A DNA stretch of 64,000 bases from Chryseobacterium oryctis. GTDB lineage: Bacteria; Bacteroidota; Bacteroidia; Flavobacteriales; Weeksellaceae. The notes beneath the pieces are model-generated. The model searched no databases and was not told the origin of the DNA. It saw nothing but the letters and a program-made list of their open reading frames with translations. The position numbers were made by a program, and so were the translations under genes. Positions 25,480-36,509 of this stretch are shown here, piece by piece. Position 1 is the stretch's first letter. Each line of letters begins with the position of its first letter. The stretch is taken from the NCBI RefSeq assembly GCF_025971925.1, contig NZ_JAPDHV010000001.1, forward strand, positions 558,001 through 622,000, given 5' to 3'.

Positions 25480-27627
25480 TTAAAACCTATATTTAAGATT
25501 CAGCCCATAAAAGAAATAGGCCTTGTTAGGACCAGGATTAAGATCCGTTGCTACACCTTTCGGATAACCATTCGCATCAGAGTCATTAATACTATTCCCT
25601 AAAAACAAAAATGTATAATTGATTTGATTTGTTAAATTATTACCCATTACATAAGCATCAATATCAAACTTTCCAAAAGATTTTTTGTAACCTATTTTCG
25701 AATTAAGCAAACCAAAACCCTTCACCAGATTGGTATTTGCAAAATCCGCATATACGTTTCCTAAATAATTATATGTATTTATAAGATAGAAACCCGGTTT
25801 TGTATACAAATCTAAACCAATTGCATATTTGTTTCTTGGAACACCTACAACAGACCTATGTGTATAATTCTGCATCTTTCCCGCAATGACGGTCTGAAAA
25901 TCTTTGTATTTCGCATCATAATAAGAAAAATTAGCAAAAGGAACTATTCTGCAGATAAATCCGTTATCATTCTTATACTGATATCCCAAACTGACTTCCA
26001 GTCCGTTATTTTTTTGATTTCCTGTATTTGCCCAATATGTATAAGTATTATTGTTACTATACAACTGCGTAAGTTTATTTTCATAATTAATATTGAAAAC
26101 AGAAATCTGATAATCAAATTTTGTATCAAACAATAATCCGTGTACACTGAAATCAACCATTTTTGCTTTTTCAGGAAGGAGATTATCATTAACCATATTT
26201 GCAGTTCCACCAATAAATGATGAACTTGCTGTAGGAGAATTATACCCTTCACTATAGCTTAGATTAAAAATTTGATGCTTCCATTCTTTCTGCAAAGCAA
26301 AATGCGGTGTATAAGCTGTTTTAAATTGTTTTCCAAAAGAAAGATCTTTATGCCCCGCAATAAGATCGGGTGTAGCAAAAAGATCTTTTCTGTCGTAATT
26401 GGTTTTATTTGCACTTATTCCAGCAAGCAAAGTCAGTTCCCAAGGTTTGTACGTTAAATAATCTATCACAAAATAAGTTGCCTGGTTATTATTATACTTA
26501 AAATACGAAGCTCCACCAATTCCTGTTGTCTGTAAAGGATCTGTAACAGAACCAGTAAAACGGTAACTAGAAGTGGTAGACATTGAATTTTGAATTTCTG
26601 CTCCAAAATCTAACCTATTTTCAAACTCTTTAAATTCGTTTTTTAAAGTAAATGTAGAACGTAATCCTATATTTGGAGCACTTGTTACTCCATAAGCTCC
26701 TGCAGATATACTTTCCGTATTTCCGTTATAATAGAATAACGTAGTGTAATTCCTAAGATTCGGAAGAATATTTACCGAATTACTTAAGCCTACTCTTGTA
26801 GATTTTATTTTTGTTCCAGCGTCTTTACGGATATATGCCGGATTTCCATTATCAATTCCTGCATAATAATCATCATAAGAAATCTGCCCTGAAGTATGTT
26901 CATAAGAATATGCCTGACTTCCAAAAAAGCTTAACTGATCATTTTCTCCAAGTTTAACAGTTCCGTTTACATTAAAAAAGTTTTTCAATCCTCCTCCATT
27001 TGGTCTGTAACCGTCGGTTTCAAGATGTCCATAGGCTGCATTGACTGAATAGTTTTCATCTGCAACATTTAATTGTGTTCGTGACTGAAATGTTTTGAAA
27101 GCCCCGACCAAGATATTTTCTGAAACAGAGACACCTTTTGTAAAATCAGGACGCGTATAAAAACGAACCACTCCACCGACACCACCTCCATACATTGTTG
27201 CAGCAGGACCTTTTATTACCTCAACATTATTCACATACGCAAAATCAATATCGTCCAAAACCGTGACACCTTCCGCTGTTGTCAATGGCATGTTATTCCA
27301 ATATGCTTTTACTCCCCAGTTATTAAATTTCTGGTCATTTCCATATCCTCGGACAACCAATCTCTGCCCTCCGAAGTTTGTTCGTTTATCTACCTGCAAC
27401 CCCGGCATTGTTGACAATGTCTGATCAATTGCTGCAGGGTTATTTCTATTCAGTTCTTCCTCAGAAAGAGTTTCTACCGATTGTCCGTGTCTTTTAAACT
27501 CTGCTCGTTCCTGTTTTATTTTTTTTCTGCCTTGTATAGCAACTTCCTCTATTGTGCCCTCAGAAGACTTTTGAGCATTCGCAATTGTGCAGCATAATAC
27601 AGCCGCAATACATATATATTGTTTCAT
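25480..27627 (-). CDS. TonB-dependent outer-membrane receptor
   Basis: A 715-residue active-uptake receptor. Signal peptide to about Ala18 (CTIANAQ), a TonB-box-like start (TIEEVAIQGRK), the plug domain (about 45-160, with TMPGLQVDKR, LVVRGYG, VEVIKGPAATMYGGGVGGVVRF), then a 22-strand-type barrel ending in Phe (LNLKYRF). It lacks the N-terminal CarboxypepD-regulatory domain of SusC-type proteins, so iron, heme or another small chelate is a likelier cargo than glycan. It lies beside the Crp/Fnr regulator and the cytochrome operon, which again points to iron or heme (inference). No lipoprotein SusD partner is present. Confidence 0.92.
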   Translation of the reverse strand: MKQYICIAAVLCCTIANAQKSSEGTIEEVAIQGRKKIKQERAEFKRHGQSVETLSEEELNRNNPAAIDQTLSTMPGLQVDKRTNFGGQRLVVRGYGNDQKFNNWGVKAYWNNMPLTTAEGVTVLDDIDFAYVNNVEVIKGPAATMYGGGVGGVVRFYTRPDFTKGVSVSENILVGAFKTFQSRTQLNVADENYSVNAAYGHLETDGYRPNGGGLKNFFNVNGTVKLGENDQLSFFGSQAYSYEHTSGQISYDDYYAGIDNGNPAYIRKDAGTKIKSTRVGLSNSVNILPNLRNYTTLFYYNGNTESISAGAYGVTSAPNIGLRSTFTLKNEFKEFENRLDFGAEIQNSMSTTSSYRFTGSVTDPLQTTGIGGASYFKYNNNQATYFVIDYLTYKPWELTLLAGISANKTNYDRKDLFATPDLIAGHKDLSFGKQFKTAYTPHFALQKEWKHQIFNLSYSEGYNSPTASSSFIGGTANMVNDNLLPEKAKMVDFSVHGLLFDTKFDYQISVFNINYENKLTQLYSNNNTYTYWANTGNQKNNGLEVSLGYQYKNDNGFICRIVPFANFSYYDAKYKDFQTVIAGKMQNYTHRSVVGVPRNKYAIGLDLYTKPGFYLINTYNYLGNVYADFANTNLVKGFGLLNSKIGYKKSFGKFDIDAYVMGNNLTNQINYTFLFLGNSINDSDANGYPKGVATDLNPGPNKAYFFYGLNLKYRF

Positions 27628-27659
27628 TGATTAAAAAATTAATTATTGTCTTAAACAGT

Positions 27660-28220
27660 TTATTTACTTATACAGAAAATCATTTCCGGAGGCGGAACTG
27701 TTATTGACAAATAATGTGTATTTTCTAATCGTTTAAAATACTTTAGTTTTAATTTTAGATAAAATAAATTGAATGAATTTAACTCTCTCAACTCACAGGT
27801 AATAAGAGAATTAGAGGTTTTTATACGTTTTTTTACACGTGAAGGTATTTCAAAATTTTTCCAGGAACGTTTAGTTTTAATCGTAAAAAAGCCTGAAAAC
27901 CTTAATAATGAATTAATCACCAAGTCTTTCTTGTCTATATAACAGTTATAATATTTGGTTCCATTTACCATAGTAATATTGATAACATCATAAGAAAACC
28001 CCTTCAGTACAAATTCTTTTTCTTCTTTCCAATCTGCTTCCAGTAAATCTTTTTCAGAGAAGCAAATTGTGGCAGATTTATCAATCTTATGTTTTAAAAT
28101 GTTATACTGTGTCTTTTCATATACATCCTTTTTAATAAAGGCAATAAAAGGATGAATCATATTAATAAATAATACGATTAAAGGAAGAAATAAAAATATA
28201 AAGAATAATTTTTTATGCAA
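27660..28220 (-). CDS. membrane-anchored hypothetical protein
   Basis: A 186-residue protein: one N-terminal membrane helix (about 4-28), then a soluble domain with many aromatic and Lys residues and no recognised family. The start is uncertain. A TTG at 28220 gives the complete hydrophobic anchor; the next Met (28160) would cut it. The TTG overlaps a chance-level TATTTTTG, so I prefer reading it as the third gene of the operon after the lipoprotein (12 bases away). Function unknown. Confidence 0.6.
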   Translation of the reverse strand: MHKKLFFIFLFLPLIVLFINMIHPFIAFIKKDVYEKTQYNILKHKIDKSATICFSEKDLLEADWKEEKEFVLKGFSYDVINITMVNGTKYYNCYIDKKDLVINSLLRFSGFFTIKTKRSWKNFEIPSRVKKRIKTSNSLITCELRELNSFNLFYLKLKLKYFKRLENTHYLSITVPPPEMIFCISK

Positions 28221-28232
28221 AAATATAAAGTG

Positions 28233-28712
28233 TTATTGCCTTTGAGGAATTAAATCTCCTACTGGTTCAACCGAGGTAAATTTTGGAATATCAAGTTTGT
28301 AAAGTTTCTTAGAATCTTTTACAGTATATTCTATCCAACTATTTTTTGAATTAAGATTTTGAGGGTGTTCTTTATTTCCGATGGGAGCACCAGAAGGCAT
28401 ATTTTCAAAATTATCTATCTGATTTTCACTTTGTAAATTACCCTTTACAGTAATCACATTTCCAGAATTAAGCTGAGTAAAATTGATATTCTCCCCTTCT
28501 GCTTTTAAAGATTTTATTATAACAATATCTTTACTGTTTTTCTTTTTTAATTTTATTGTATAGATTGCTCCTCTCACACCAGCTCTACCTCCAGACCAAT
28601 CTGTTTTTTCTGCAGAAATTAAAGATACTTTATCCTGATATAATGAGGAAACTGGCGCTTTACAAGAAAACGCCAGCATCCAGAATATTATTACAAATAA
28701 TTGATTGCTCAT
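28233..28712 (-). CDS. hypothetical lipoprotein
   Basis: A 159-residue protein with lipobox LAFSC (Cys17), so an envelope lipoprotein. The mature part is beta-rich: SAEKTDWSGGRAGVRGAIYTIKLKK in two segments, and DSKKLYKLDIPKF. There are no catalytic motifs. It begins three bases after the large BNR protein gene and is followed 12 bases on by the membrane-anchored gene, which points to one operon; the two small proteins may help place or process the surface protein. Family not recognised. Confidence 0.7.
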   Translation of the reverse strand: MSNQLFVIIFWMLAFSCKAPVSSLYQDKVSLISAEKTDWSGGRAGVRGAIYTIKLKKKNSKDIVIIKSLKAEGENINFTQLNSGNVITVKGNLQSENQIDNFENMPSGAPIGNKEHPQNLNSKNSWIEYTVKDSKKLYKLDIPKFTSVEPVGDLIPQRQ

Positions 28713-28715
28713 ATT

Positions 28716-31556
28716 TTAATCATCATCACCATCAGCCTTCACTTTCCCTAACACTAAAAAGTTCCCGCTGTATACTATTTGCCCTTTAGACTCAGCTTTC
28801 AATACATAATTCCCTGGTGTAAGTCTTTGCCCAAACTCTTCGTCGGACTTTACATCTTTCTTGTTGTATACCAATCTTCCTGAACCATCAAAAATACTAA
28901 TATCTACCGTATTATATTTAGAGCTATCAAATCTTAAATGTGAAATTCCTTTCGACGGATTTGGATAAATTCTAGTCATATCTTTCTTAGAACTCACTTC
29001 ACCTGTTGCTAAAGTTGTTGTATTCTGTGTCGTCCATGCTCCTCTTCCGTAGGTAGAAACCAAAACCGTTTTGGTAGAAGGTCGGTAGTCAAGATTCGTA
29101 ACTCTTACATTTCCTATGTTTCCTGAAATTGATGCCCATGTTGGAGAACTAGAAAGGAAATTTGTTGTTCCCCAAACTCCCATTTCTGTACCTAAAATCA
29201 CTTCATTTGGATCATCGGGATTTCTTAATACCGTTCTCACCGGCATATCAGGAAGATTCCCTTCTTTATTTTGCCATGTAGATCCTCCGTCAATAGAATA
29301 GAATACACTTGTAATATTATAGTTGGACAATGTCACAATAATTTCATTTTCACTAGCACCAAATTCTATATCAGAAATTGTTCCCGTTGCAGGAGAGGTA
29401 ATAGCAGTAGAAACATAAGAGGCTGTATTAGCATTCGTTATTTTGAAAATTCGCCCTAAGTTTGTTCCTACAAATAAAGTTGTAGAAGCTGTTGTGTAAG
29501 GAGAAACTTTCATCCAAGAAATCTGTTCACCAGATTGTGCTGTTCCTACTGTAACAACGTTATTCGTAAATGATGTAGCTGTAGCAGATAATCCACTCGT
29601 TCTAAAAAGGGTTAATCCTGAACGATATGAGTAGAATACATCATTTATCCTATCTAAAGCTATTTCATTTACAAAATGTCCTAAACTTCTATTAGCACTT
29701 GATATCAAATAATATGCAGAATTTGTCAATAAATAATGATAATTATTAGTGTAGCTAGAAATTTCATAGTTATCCTGATCATCATATTCTGTATACATCC
29801 CATCACCAGAAGTTGCAGCCTGACTAGTCAAGAAATTATTAGCTTGTGGTGCTCCATACAACCACCACGATCCATTATCCTGTGCACCAGCCAATAGTTC
29901 TTCATTAGCTGGAGTTTTTGTAGGATTTAACATAGCACTGTAAAATTGTGTTACATTATATCTTGTATTTCTTGCTGCAAAGCCTGTAGTTGTAGCTATA
30001 TTATTTTTATTAGCAGCAAAATAAACTCCTCCATCATTTCCGAACATCATCTGATTTGTAGCATAGTTATTAAAAGGATTAAAGACTATTGCATGTTGAT
30101 CCGCATGTACAGTCGAAACCTGCAAAGCAGCCATATTATTATTATTAGACCATTTTGAAATTTGAGTCCAACTAGCCCCCCCATTCGTGGATTTAAACAA
30201 GTCAATCCCTCCAATGTATACCGTATTATCATTTTGAGGATCTGCAGCAATTACCAAATCATAAAAAGATTGTCCTCTTGTAAAATCATTTGCAGGAATG
30301 CTTGTATCTGTAGCAACAGGCAATGTTACTACTGGTGAAGCATCATTTGTAGCCTGCCAAGTGGCTCCTCCATCTGTAGTTCTAGCAATACGTATAGGCT
30401 CAGAAGAAGTAGCTCCTTGCATAAAAGCATATGCCTTATTAGCATCAGTCTTAGACAATGTAAAGTTTACTCTTGAAGCTGCACTTCCTACATTATATAC
30501 TTCATTAAATATCTCTCCATCAGTAGATTTGAAAATCCTACCCCCTGAATCTATATTTGAGAATCGTGAACTCTTAGTCGAAACCCAAACAGCGTTATTA
30601 GCCCCAATCTCTATCTGTTGAATAGAATACCCAGTTGTACTAGTAAGTCCTGTAGTTGTATTTAATGCTAATAAATTACTGTTTTTAGTAAATGTGGCTC
30701 CTCCGTCTGTTGACTTATATAAACCTGCCTGACTTAGTCCCTGCCATCCGTCGTTAAATGTAATACCAATGTAAGCACCGCTTACTCCAGCATAAACCTC
30801 AGAAACCCCACCATTATTTCTTACTTTTATATCATTGATATAAAAATTCCCATTTCGAACACCATTAGAAGCATAAGTCACTGGTATTGTAAAAATCTGA
30901 GACCAAGTTGTTCCACCATCAGTAGATTTCCAAATCCCTGAACCTACCGCATCACCTGTAGCTGATTCTCCTGTGCCAACATATAAAATTTGCGGATTAT
31001 TAGGATCATAAGTCATACAAACAACAGATGTATTTGCCCAAAATGTACTTAATGGAGTCCATTCATTAGAATTTATTGAAGGATCTTGATTTACCCAAAG
31101 TCCTCCCGAAACCCCTCCTGCAAAAACTCTTTTACCTGTAGGATCATTAGGGTCAAACATTATTGCCCTAGTTCTTCCCCCAACACTATAAGGTCCCCTT
31201 TCAATCCAAGGTTCGTTTACTATTTTTGCCGTTGAAGAGTTTGCCCCTGAAATAAAAGACATTTGTTTAGTAGGAGCATATTTCCCTTCCGTGATATCTT
31301 TATTTACTTTTACAAGTCCTTCAAAATTAGTTCGTCCTGTAACAGGATCCATTGTTCTCTTATAATCCTCTTCATTATATAAATTAGGAGGAATTCCTGC
31401 TGCTTTTTCAAGCTTATGTTGTTTTTTAAGACCTTTCTCATATCTATTATACAAATCCTGTAAGCGTTTCTGATCGGCCTGAAGTGTATTATTCTTTTGT
31501 GCCTGTATATTTGCACTTGCACATAGTAATACTGCAAAAATATAGTATTGCTTCAT
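28716..31556 (-). CDS. large surface protein with BNR/Asp-box repeats and T9SS tail
   Basis: A 946-residue secreted protein. Signal peptide to about Ala20; a charged helix about 27-60; then a beta-propeller region (about 115-840) with at least five Asp-box motifs (STDGGTTW, STDGGATF, TTDGGATW, STNGGASW, SIDGGSTW), the signature of sialidase/VPS10/YCF48-type propellers. Sialidase catalytic arginines are not evident, so it is more likely a binding or structural propeller. Residues from about 861 are a type A sorting domain (TRIYPNPSKGI), with an unusual acidic end (KADGDDD) past the usual terminus. First gene of a three-gene operon. Confidence 0.9.
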   Translation of the reverse strand: MKQYYIFAVLLCASANIQAQKNNTLQADQKRLQDLYNRYEKGLKKQHKLEKAAGIPPNLYNEEDYKRTMDPVTGRTNFEGLVKVNKDITEGKYAPTKQMSFISGANSSTAKIVNEPWIERGPYSVGGRTRAIMFDPNDPTGKRVFAGGVSGGLWVNQDPSINSNEWTPLSTFWANTSVVCMTYDPNNPQILYVGTGESATGDAVGSGIWKSTDGGTTWSQIFTIPVTYASNGVRNGNFYINDIKVRNNGGVSEVYAGVSGAYIGITFNDGWQGLSQAGLYKSTDGGATFTKNSNLLALNTTTGLTSTTGYSIQQIEIGANNAVWVSTKSSRFSNIDSGGRIFKSTDGEIFNEVYNVGSAASRVNFTLSKTDANKAYAFMQGATSSEPIRIARTTDGGATWQATNDASPVVTLPVATDTSIPANDFTRGQSFYDLVIAADPQNDNTVYIGGIDLFKSTNGGASWTQISKWSNNNNMAALQVSTVHADQHAIVFNPFNNYATNQMMFGNDGGVYFAANKNNIATTTGFAARNTRYNVTQFYSAMLNPTKTPANEELLAGAQDNGSWWLYGAPQANNFLTSQAATSGDGMYTEYDDQDNYEISSYTNNYHYLLTNSAYYLISSANRSLGHFVNEIALDRINDVFYSYRSGLTLFRTSGLSATATSFTNNVVTVGTAQSGEQISWMKVSPYTTASTTLFVGTNLGRIFKITNANTASYVSTAITSPATGTISDIEFGASENEIIVTLSNYNITSVFYSIDGGSTWQNKEGNLPDMPVRTVLRNPDDPNEVILGTEMGVWGTTNFLSSSPTWASISGNIGNVRVTNLDYRPSTKTVLVSTYGRGAWTTQNTTTLATGEVSSKKDMTRIYPNPSKGISHLRFDSSKYNTVDISIFDGSGRLVYNKKDVKSDEEFGQRLTPGNYVLKAESKGQIVYSGNFLVLGKVKADGDDD

Positions 31557-31572
31557 TTTTTGATATTTTCAG

Positions 31573-31580
31573 CAAATATA
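31573..31580 (-). promoter_or_regulatory. -7 element of the BNR protein operon
   Basis: TATATTTG on the minus strand, about 16 bases before the ATG. The -33 region is AT-rich without a well-spaced TTG. Confidence 0.35.
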
Positions 31581-31710
31581 ATCAATCATTATGCAAAAAA
31601 TATAAAAAAAACAGAAAACTATTGTTAATTTCAAAACAAAACAAACAATATTCAAAACATTTAAAGAATCAATAAAAACCTTAGCGAAAAATTGTTAAAA
31701 TTTATTATTA

Positions 31711-31742
31711 CAAAAAAAATACCTCAATAATATTGAGGTATT
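31711..31742 (-). terminator. terminator of the rpoBC transcript
   Basis: A 12-base-pair inverted repeat (AATACCTCAATA, 31718-31729, with TATTGAGGTATT, 31731-31742), followed on the minus strand by eight T. It ends the rpoB-rpoC-DUF3467 unit. Confidence 0.85.
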
Positions 31743-31765
31743 CTTATTTTATATTAAGAAAAATC

Positions 31766-32071
31766 TTAAGCTTGTACGTTGTTTCCTCCTAATACGAAAG
31801 GTTCAACTTCTTTGATTTCACCAAATTGTTGTTCGTAGTTAGAGATATTTTGCTGAAGAGCTGAAAGAACTCTTTTAGCGTGAAGTGGAGCAAGAATGAT
31901 TCTTGATCTTACTTTAGCTTGTTGTACACCTGGCATTAATTGGATAAAATCTACAACGAATTCAGATGGAGAGTGGTTTACTAATGCTAAGTTTGCATAT
32001 ACTCCAGCAGCTACCATTTCGTTTAATTCGATGTTGATGTTTCCGTCTTGTGGATTTTGATTGTTGTCCAT
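31766..32071 (-). CDS. DUF3467 family protein
   Basis: A 101-residue cytoplasmic protein with the DUF3467 pattern: a beta strand start (NINIELNEMVAAGVYANLALVNHS), FVVDFIQLMPGV, RSRIILAPLHAKRVLSALQQNI and a short tail. In Bacteroidetes it commonly follows rpoC, as here (87 bases downstream, before the shared terminator). Its biochemical role is not established; its position suggests co-expression with RNA polymerase. Confidence 0.9.
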   Translation of the reverse strand: MDNNQNPQDGNINIELNEMVAAGVYANLALVNHSPSEFVVDFIQLMPGVQQAKVRSRIILAPLHAKRVLSALQQNISNYEQQFGEIKEVEPFVLGGNNVQA

Positions 32072-32158
32072 TGTTATAAATTATTTTTTTTATTCGAAAT
32101 TTTGAGGTTGTGAAAATATAAAAATAATCTCAAACCTCAAATTTCCGAATCATTAATT

Positions 32159-35100
32159 TTAGTTAAGGTCTTCAAATTCTTTTTTAGAACCTACGATTAC
32201 ATTTTGATACTCTTTAAGACCCGTACCTGCAGGAATTCTATGTCCTACAATTACATTTTCTTTAAGACCACTTAAGTAATCTACTTTTCCTGCTACCGCA
32301 GCTTCATTAAGAACTTTAGTTGTTTCCTGGAATGATGCCGCAGACATGAATGATTTAGTTTGAAGAGCAGCTCTTGTAATACCTTGAAGTACAGGTGTTG
32401 CTGTAGCCGGTAATGCTTCTCTTACTTCCACTAAATTCAAGTCTTCACGTTTCAATTTAGAATTTTCATCTCTTAATTCTCTTGCAGTAATCATTTGTCC
32501 TGGCTTGAATTCTTTAGAGTCTCCAGCGTCTACCACTACTTTAAGACCAAATACTCTGTTATTTTCTTCTAAGAAATCGTATTTGTGTTCTAAAGCACCT
32601 TCAAGGAATTGAGTATCACCTCCGTCAACGATTTCTACTTTAGTCATCATCTGTCTTACGATAATTTCAAAGTGTTTATCATCAATTTTTACCCCTTGTA
32701 AACGGTAAACTTCCTGAATTTCATTTACTAAGTATTCCTGAACCGCTGTTGGACCTTTAATTCTTAAGATATCGTCCGGAGTAATTGAACCATCAGAAAG
32801 TGGCGAACCTGCTCTCACGAAGTCATTCTCCTGAACCAAAATCTGATTAGAAAGTTTTACTAAGTAAATTTTTCTTTCACCAGTTTTAGCTTCAACGATA
32901 AGTTCACGGTTACCTCTCTTAATTTTTCCGTAAGAAACTACCCCGTCGATTTCAGTAACAACCGCTGGGTTTGAAGGGTTTCTCGCTTCGAATAATTCGG
33001 TAACTCTCGGAAGACCTCCGGTGATATCCCCTGCCTTAGCAGATTTTCTTGGGATTTTGATTAAGACTTTACCAGCCTTAATTTTTTCACCATCGTTTAC
33101 CATCAAGTGGGCTCCTACAGGTAAGTTGTATGCTTTTTGCTCAACTCCTTTAGAATCTACTACTTTCAATGTAGGTACAGCCTTCTTATTTCTAGATTCA
33201 GAGATTACTTTCTCTTCGAATCCTGTTTGTTCGTCAATCTCCAATTGGAATGAAACCCCTTGGATAATATCTTCATATTCTACCTTACCAGAAGTTTCTG
33301 CAATGATAACCGCATTATACGGATCCCACTTACAGATAACATCTCCTTTCTTCACTTTATCACCTGGTTTTACAGATAATATCGAACCGTAAGGTACGTT
33401 AGCTACCATTAATGGCGTTCTTGCATCATTATCAGCAACTAATCTGAATTCCGTAGAACGAGATACTACTACCTCAGCAGTATTACCATTTTCATCTTCA
33501 GAAGTAATAGTTCTTACTTCATCCATTTCAACGATACCATCTCTTCTTGCTACGATTGAAGGGTTTTCTGATACGTTTCCTGCGGTACCCCCTTGGTGGA
33601 AAGTTCTCAACGTAAGCTGAGTTCCTGGTTCCCCAATTGACTGTGCTGCAATTACACCTACCGCTTCACCCATATGAATCATCTTACCTGTTGCAAGGTT
33701 TCTACCATAACATTTAGCACAGATACCTTTTTTAGCTTCACAAGTCAGTGGTGAACGAACTTCAACACCTTCTATACCAGCTTCTTCAATTCTCTTAGCT
33801 AATTCTTCTGTAATTACCTGATCTGCTTCAGCAATTAATTCATCTGTTTCAGGATCATAAATATTATGAAGAGAAACTCTACCTAAAATTCTTTCAGAGA
33901 TTTTTTCAACAATCTCATCATTTTTCTTAAGTGCAGTAACTTCAGTACCTCTTAAAGTACCACAATCATCTTCTGTAACGATAACGTCTTGTGCAACGTC
34001 TACCAATCTTCTCGTTAAGTAACCTGCATCGGCAGTCTTAAGAGCGGTATCCGCAAGACCTTTACGAGCACCGTGAGTAGAGATAAAGTATTCTAAGATA
34101 GAAAGACCTTCTTTAAAGTTTGCAAGAATCGGGTTTTCGATGATTTCCGCGCCGGTAGATCCAGCTTTTTGCGGTTTTGCCATCAAACCTCTCATCCCTG
34201 ATAACTGACGAATCTGCTCTTTAGAACCCCTCGCTCCAGAGTCAAGCATCATATATACAGAGTTGAAACCACCTTGGTCAGATTTCATTCTGCTCATGAT
34301 CATTTCTGTCAATGATGCATTGGTATTAGTCCAAACGTCAATTACCTGGTTATAACGTTCTGTATCTGTAATTAGACCCATGTTATAGTTAGCTCTAATT
34401 TCATCCACAGTTTCGATAGATTGTGCAATCATCTGCTTTTTCTCAGCAGGAACCACAATATCACCAAGAGAGAACGAAAGACCACCTTTGAATGCATTTG
34501 AATAACCTAAGTTTTTCATATCATCCAAGAACTTCACTGTTGTAGGGAAGTCTGTATCTGCAAGGATTCTACCAATAACGTTTCTTAATGACTTTTTCGT
34601 CAATAATTCGTTGATATATCCTACTTGTTTAGGTACAATCTGATTAAATAAAATTCTACCAACAGAAGTTTCAATCAATCTTGTTACTAATTCTCCGTTT
34701 TCTTTGATAGGAAGTTTACATCTTACTTTAGCGTTAAGAGAAACTTTTCCTTCAGCATAAGCAATTTCTGCTTCTTCTGGAGAGTAGAATGCAAGACCTT
34801 CACCTTTCACTTTCATATCTTCTGTAGAGCTTAATTCTTTAGTCATGAAATAAAGACCAAGAACCATGTCCTGAGAAGGTACTGTAATAGGAGAACCATT
34901 TGCAGGGTTCAAGATATTTTGAGAACCTAACATCAATAACTGAGCTTCAAGGATCGCTTCAGGACCTAACGGTAAGTGTACCGCCATCTGGTCACCATCG
35001 AAATCGGCGTTGAAGGCTGTTGTTACTAATGGGTGTAGCTGGATTGCCTTACCTTCGATCATCTTAGGTTGGAAAGCCTGAATACCCAGTCTGTGAAGCG

Positions 35101-36424
35101 TAGGTGCTCTGTTCAGTAGAACAGGGTGACCTTTCATCACATTTTCAAGGATATCATAAACTACAGGTTCTTTTCTATCAATGATTCTTTTTGCAGATTT
35201 TACCGTTTTTACAATTCCTCTTTCAATTAGTTTTCTAATGATAAATGGTTTGTAAAGTTCCGCAGCCATATCTTTAGGAATACCACATTCGTGAAGCTGT
35301 AAGTTTGGACCAACAACAATTACCGAACGCGCAGAGTAATCAACCCTTTTCCCTAATAAGTTCTGACGGAAACGACCTTGCTTACCTTTCAATGAATCTG
35401 AAAGAGATTTCAATGGTCTGTTTGATTCAGATTTTACTGCAGAAGATTTTCTTGTATTATCGAATAATGAATCTACTGATTCCTGAAGCATACGCTTCTC
35501 GTTTCTCAAGATTACTTCCGGAGCTTTAATCTCCAATAATCTCTTCAAACGGTTGTTTCTGATAATAACTCTTCTGTAAAGGTCATTCAAATCTGAAGTT
35601 GCGAAACGTCCTCCATCCAATGGAACCAATGGTCTTAATTCTGGTGGTATAACAGGAAGCACACGCATAATCATCCACTCTGGTCTGTTGATCATTCTTG
35701 TATTAGCACCTCTTAATGCTTCTACAACGTTCAATCTCTTAAGAGCTTCTGTTCTTCTTTGTTTAGACCCTTCATTGTGAGCTTTGTGTCTCAATTCGAA
35801 AGATAGAGCATCAAGATCAATTCTCTTTAATAATTCTTCAACAGCTTCAGCACCCATTTTAGCGATGAATTTGTTTGGATCAGAATCATCAAGATATTGG
35901 TTCTCAATTGGAAGAGTTTCCATAATATCTAGGTACTCTTCTTCAGTTAAGAATTCCATGCTTTCAAAATCAGAACCATCTAATTTTTTAGCAATACCTT
36001 GTTGAATAACTACATATCTTTCATAATAGATAATCATATCCAATTTCTTGGAAGGAATACCTAAAAGGTAACCGATTTTGTTTGGTAAAGAACGGAAATA
36101 CCAGATATGAGCAATAGGAACAACAAGATTGATGTGCCCAATTCTCTCTCTTCTTACTTTCTTTTCTGTAACCTCTACACCACAACGGTCACAAACGATA
36201 CCTTTATAACGGATTCTCTTATATTTTCCGCAGGCACATTCGTAATCCTTGATAGGACCGAAGATTTTTTCACAGAACAAACCATCTCTTTCAGGCTTAT
36301 GCGTTCTGTAGTTAATAGTTTCCGGTTTTAAAACCTCCCCTCTTGAATCCTGAAGAATAGACTCAGGAGAAGCTAAACCGATGGTTATTTTATTAAATCT
36401 ACTTGATTTATTTTTATTTGACAT
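32159..36424 (-). CDS. rpoC: DNA-directed RNA polymerase subunit beta'
   Basis: The 1421-residue catalytic subunit. The N-terminal zinc-binding cysteines are in [20 protein letters not shown]. The active-site NADFDGDQM with three Mg-binding Asp lies near residue 470, the bridge/trigger region around [20 protein letters not shown], and the second zinc site in [13 protein letters not shown]. Length fits Bacteroidetes beta'. It lies 85 bases downstream of rpoB. No interruption or unusual residue was noticed. Confidence 0.99.
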   Translation of the reverse strand: MSNKNKSSRFNKITIGLASPESILQDSRGEVLKPETINYRTHKPERDGLFCEKIFGPIKDYECACGKYKRIRYKGIVCDRCGVEVTEKKVRRERIGHINLVVPIAHIWYFRSLPNKIGYLLGIPSKKLDMIIYYERYVVIQQGIAKKLDGSDFESMEFLTEEEYLDIMETLPIENQYLDDSDPNKFIAKMGAEAVEELLKRIDLDALSFELRHKAHNEGSKQRRTEALKRLNVVEALRGANTRMINRPEWMIMRVLPVIPPELRPLVPLDGGRFATSDLNDLYRRVIIRNNRLKRLLEIKAPEVILRNEKRMLQESVDSLFDNTRKSSAVKSESNRPLKSLSDSLKGKQGRFRQNLLGKRVDYSARSVIVVGPNLQLHECGIPKDMAAELYKPFIIRKLIERGIVKTVKSAKRIIDRKEPVVYDILENVMKGHPVLLNRAPTLHRLGIQAFQPKMIEGKAIQLHPLVTTAFNADFDGDQMAVHLPLGPEAILEAQLLMLGSQNILNPANGSPITVPSQDMVLGLYFMTKELSSTEDMKVKGEGLAFYSPEEAEIAYAEGKVSLNAKVRCKLPIKENGELVTRLIETSVGRILFNQIVPKQVGYINELLTKKSLRNVIGRILADTDFPTTVKFLDDMKNLGYSNAFKGGLSFSLGDIVVPAEKKQMIAQSIETVDEIRANYNMGLITDTERYNQVIDVWTNTNASLTEMIMSRMKSDQGGFNSVYMMLDSGARGSKEQIRQLSGMRGLMAKPQKAGSTGAEIIENPILANFKEGLSILEYFISTHGARKGLADTALKTADAGYLTRRLVDVAQDVIVTEDDCGTLRGTEVTALKKNDEIVEKISERILGRVSLHNIYDPETDELIAEADQVITEELAKRIEEAGIEGVEVRSPLTCEAKKGICAKCYGRNLATGKMIHMGEAVGVIAAQSIGEPGTQLTLRTFHQGGTAGNVSENPSIVARRDGIVEMDEVRTITSEDENGNTAEVVVSRSTEFRLVADNDARTPLMVANVPYGSILSVKPGDKVKKGDVICKWDPYNAVIIAETSGKVEYEDIIQGVSFQLEIDEQTGFEEKVISESRNKKAVPTLKVVDSKGVEQKAYNLPVGAHLMVNDGEKIKAGKVLIKIPRKSAKAGDITGGLPRVTELFEARNPSNPAVVTEIDGVVSYGKIKRGNRELIVEAKTGERKIYLVKLSNQILVQENDFVRAGSPLSDGSITPDDILRIKGPTAVQEYLVNEIQEVYRLQGVKIDDKHFEIIVRQMMTKVEIVDGGDTQFLEGALEHKYDFLEENNRVFGLKVVVDAGDSKEFKPGQMITARELRDENSKLKREDLNLVEVREALPATATPVLQGITRAALQTKSFMSAASFQETTKVLNEAAVAGKVDYLSGLKENVIVGHRIPAGTGLKEYQNVIVGSKKEFEDLN

Positions 36425-36428
36425 TTGT

Positions 36429-36462
36429 TAGATTTTAAATTTTAGATTTTAGATTTTAGATT
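36429..36462. repeat. short tandem repeat between rpoB and rpoC
   Basis: An AT-only stretch built from three to four copies of a TTTTAGAT-like unit. It lies in the 85-base rpoB-rpoC spacer. Confidence 0.6.
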
Positions 36463-36509
36463 AACTCTTTGAATACTTCTATTCAAGATTTATAATTTAA
36501 AATTTAAAA

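Noticed and set aside
28716..31556. Sialidase activity for the Asp-box protein
   Set aside because: Asp-boxes are structural and occur in many propellers; the catalytic Arg triad and Tyr/Glu of sialidases were not found.
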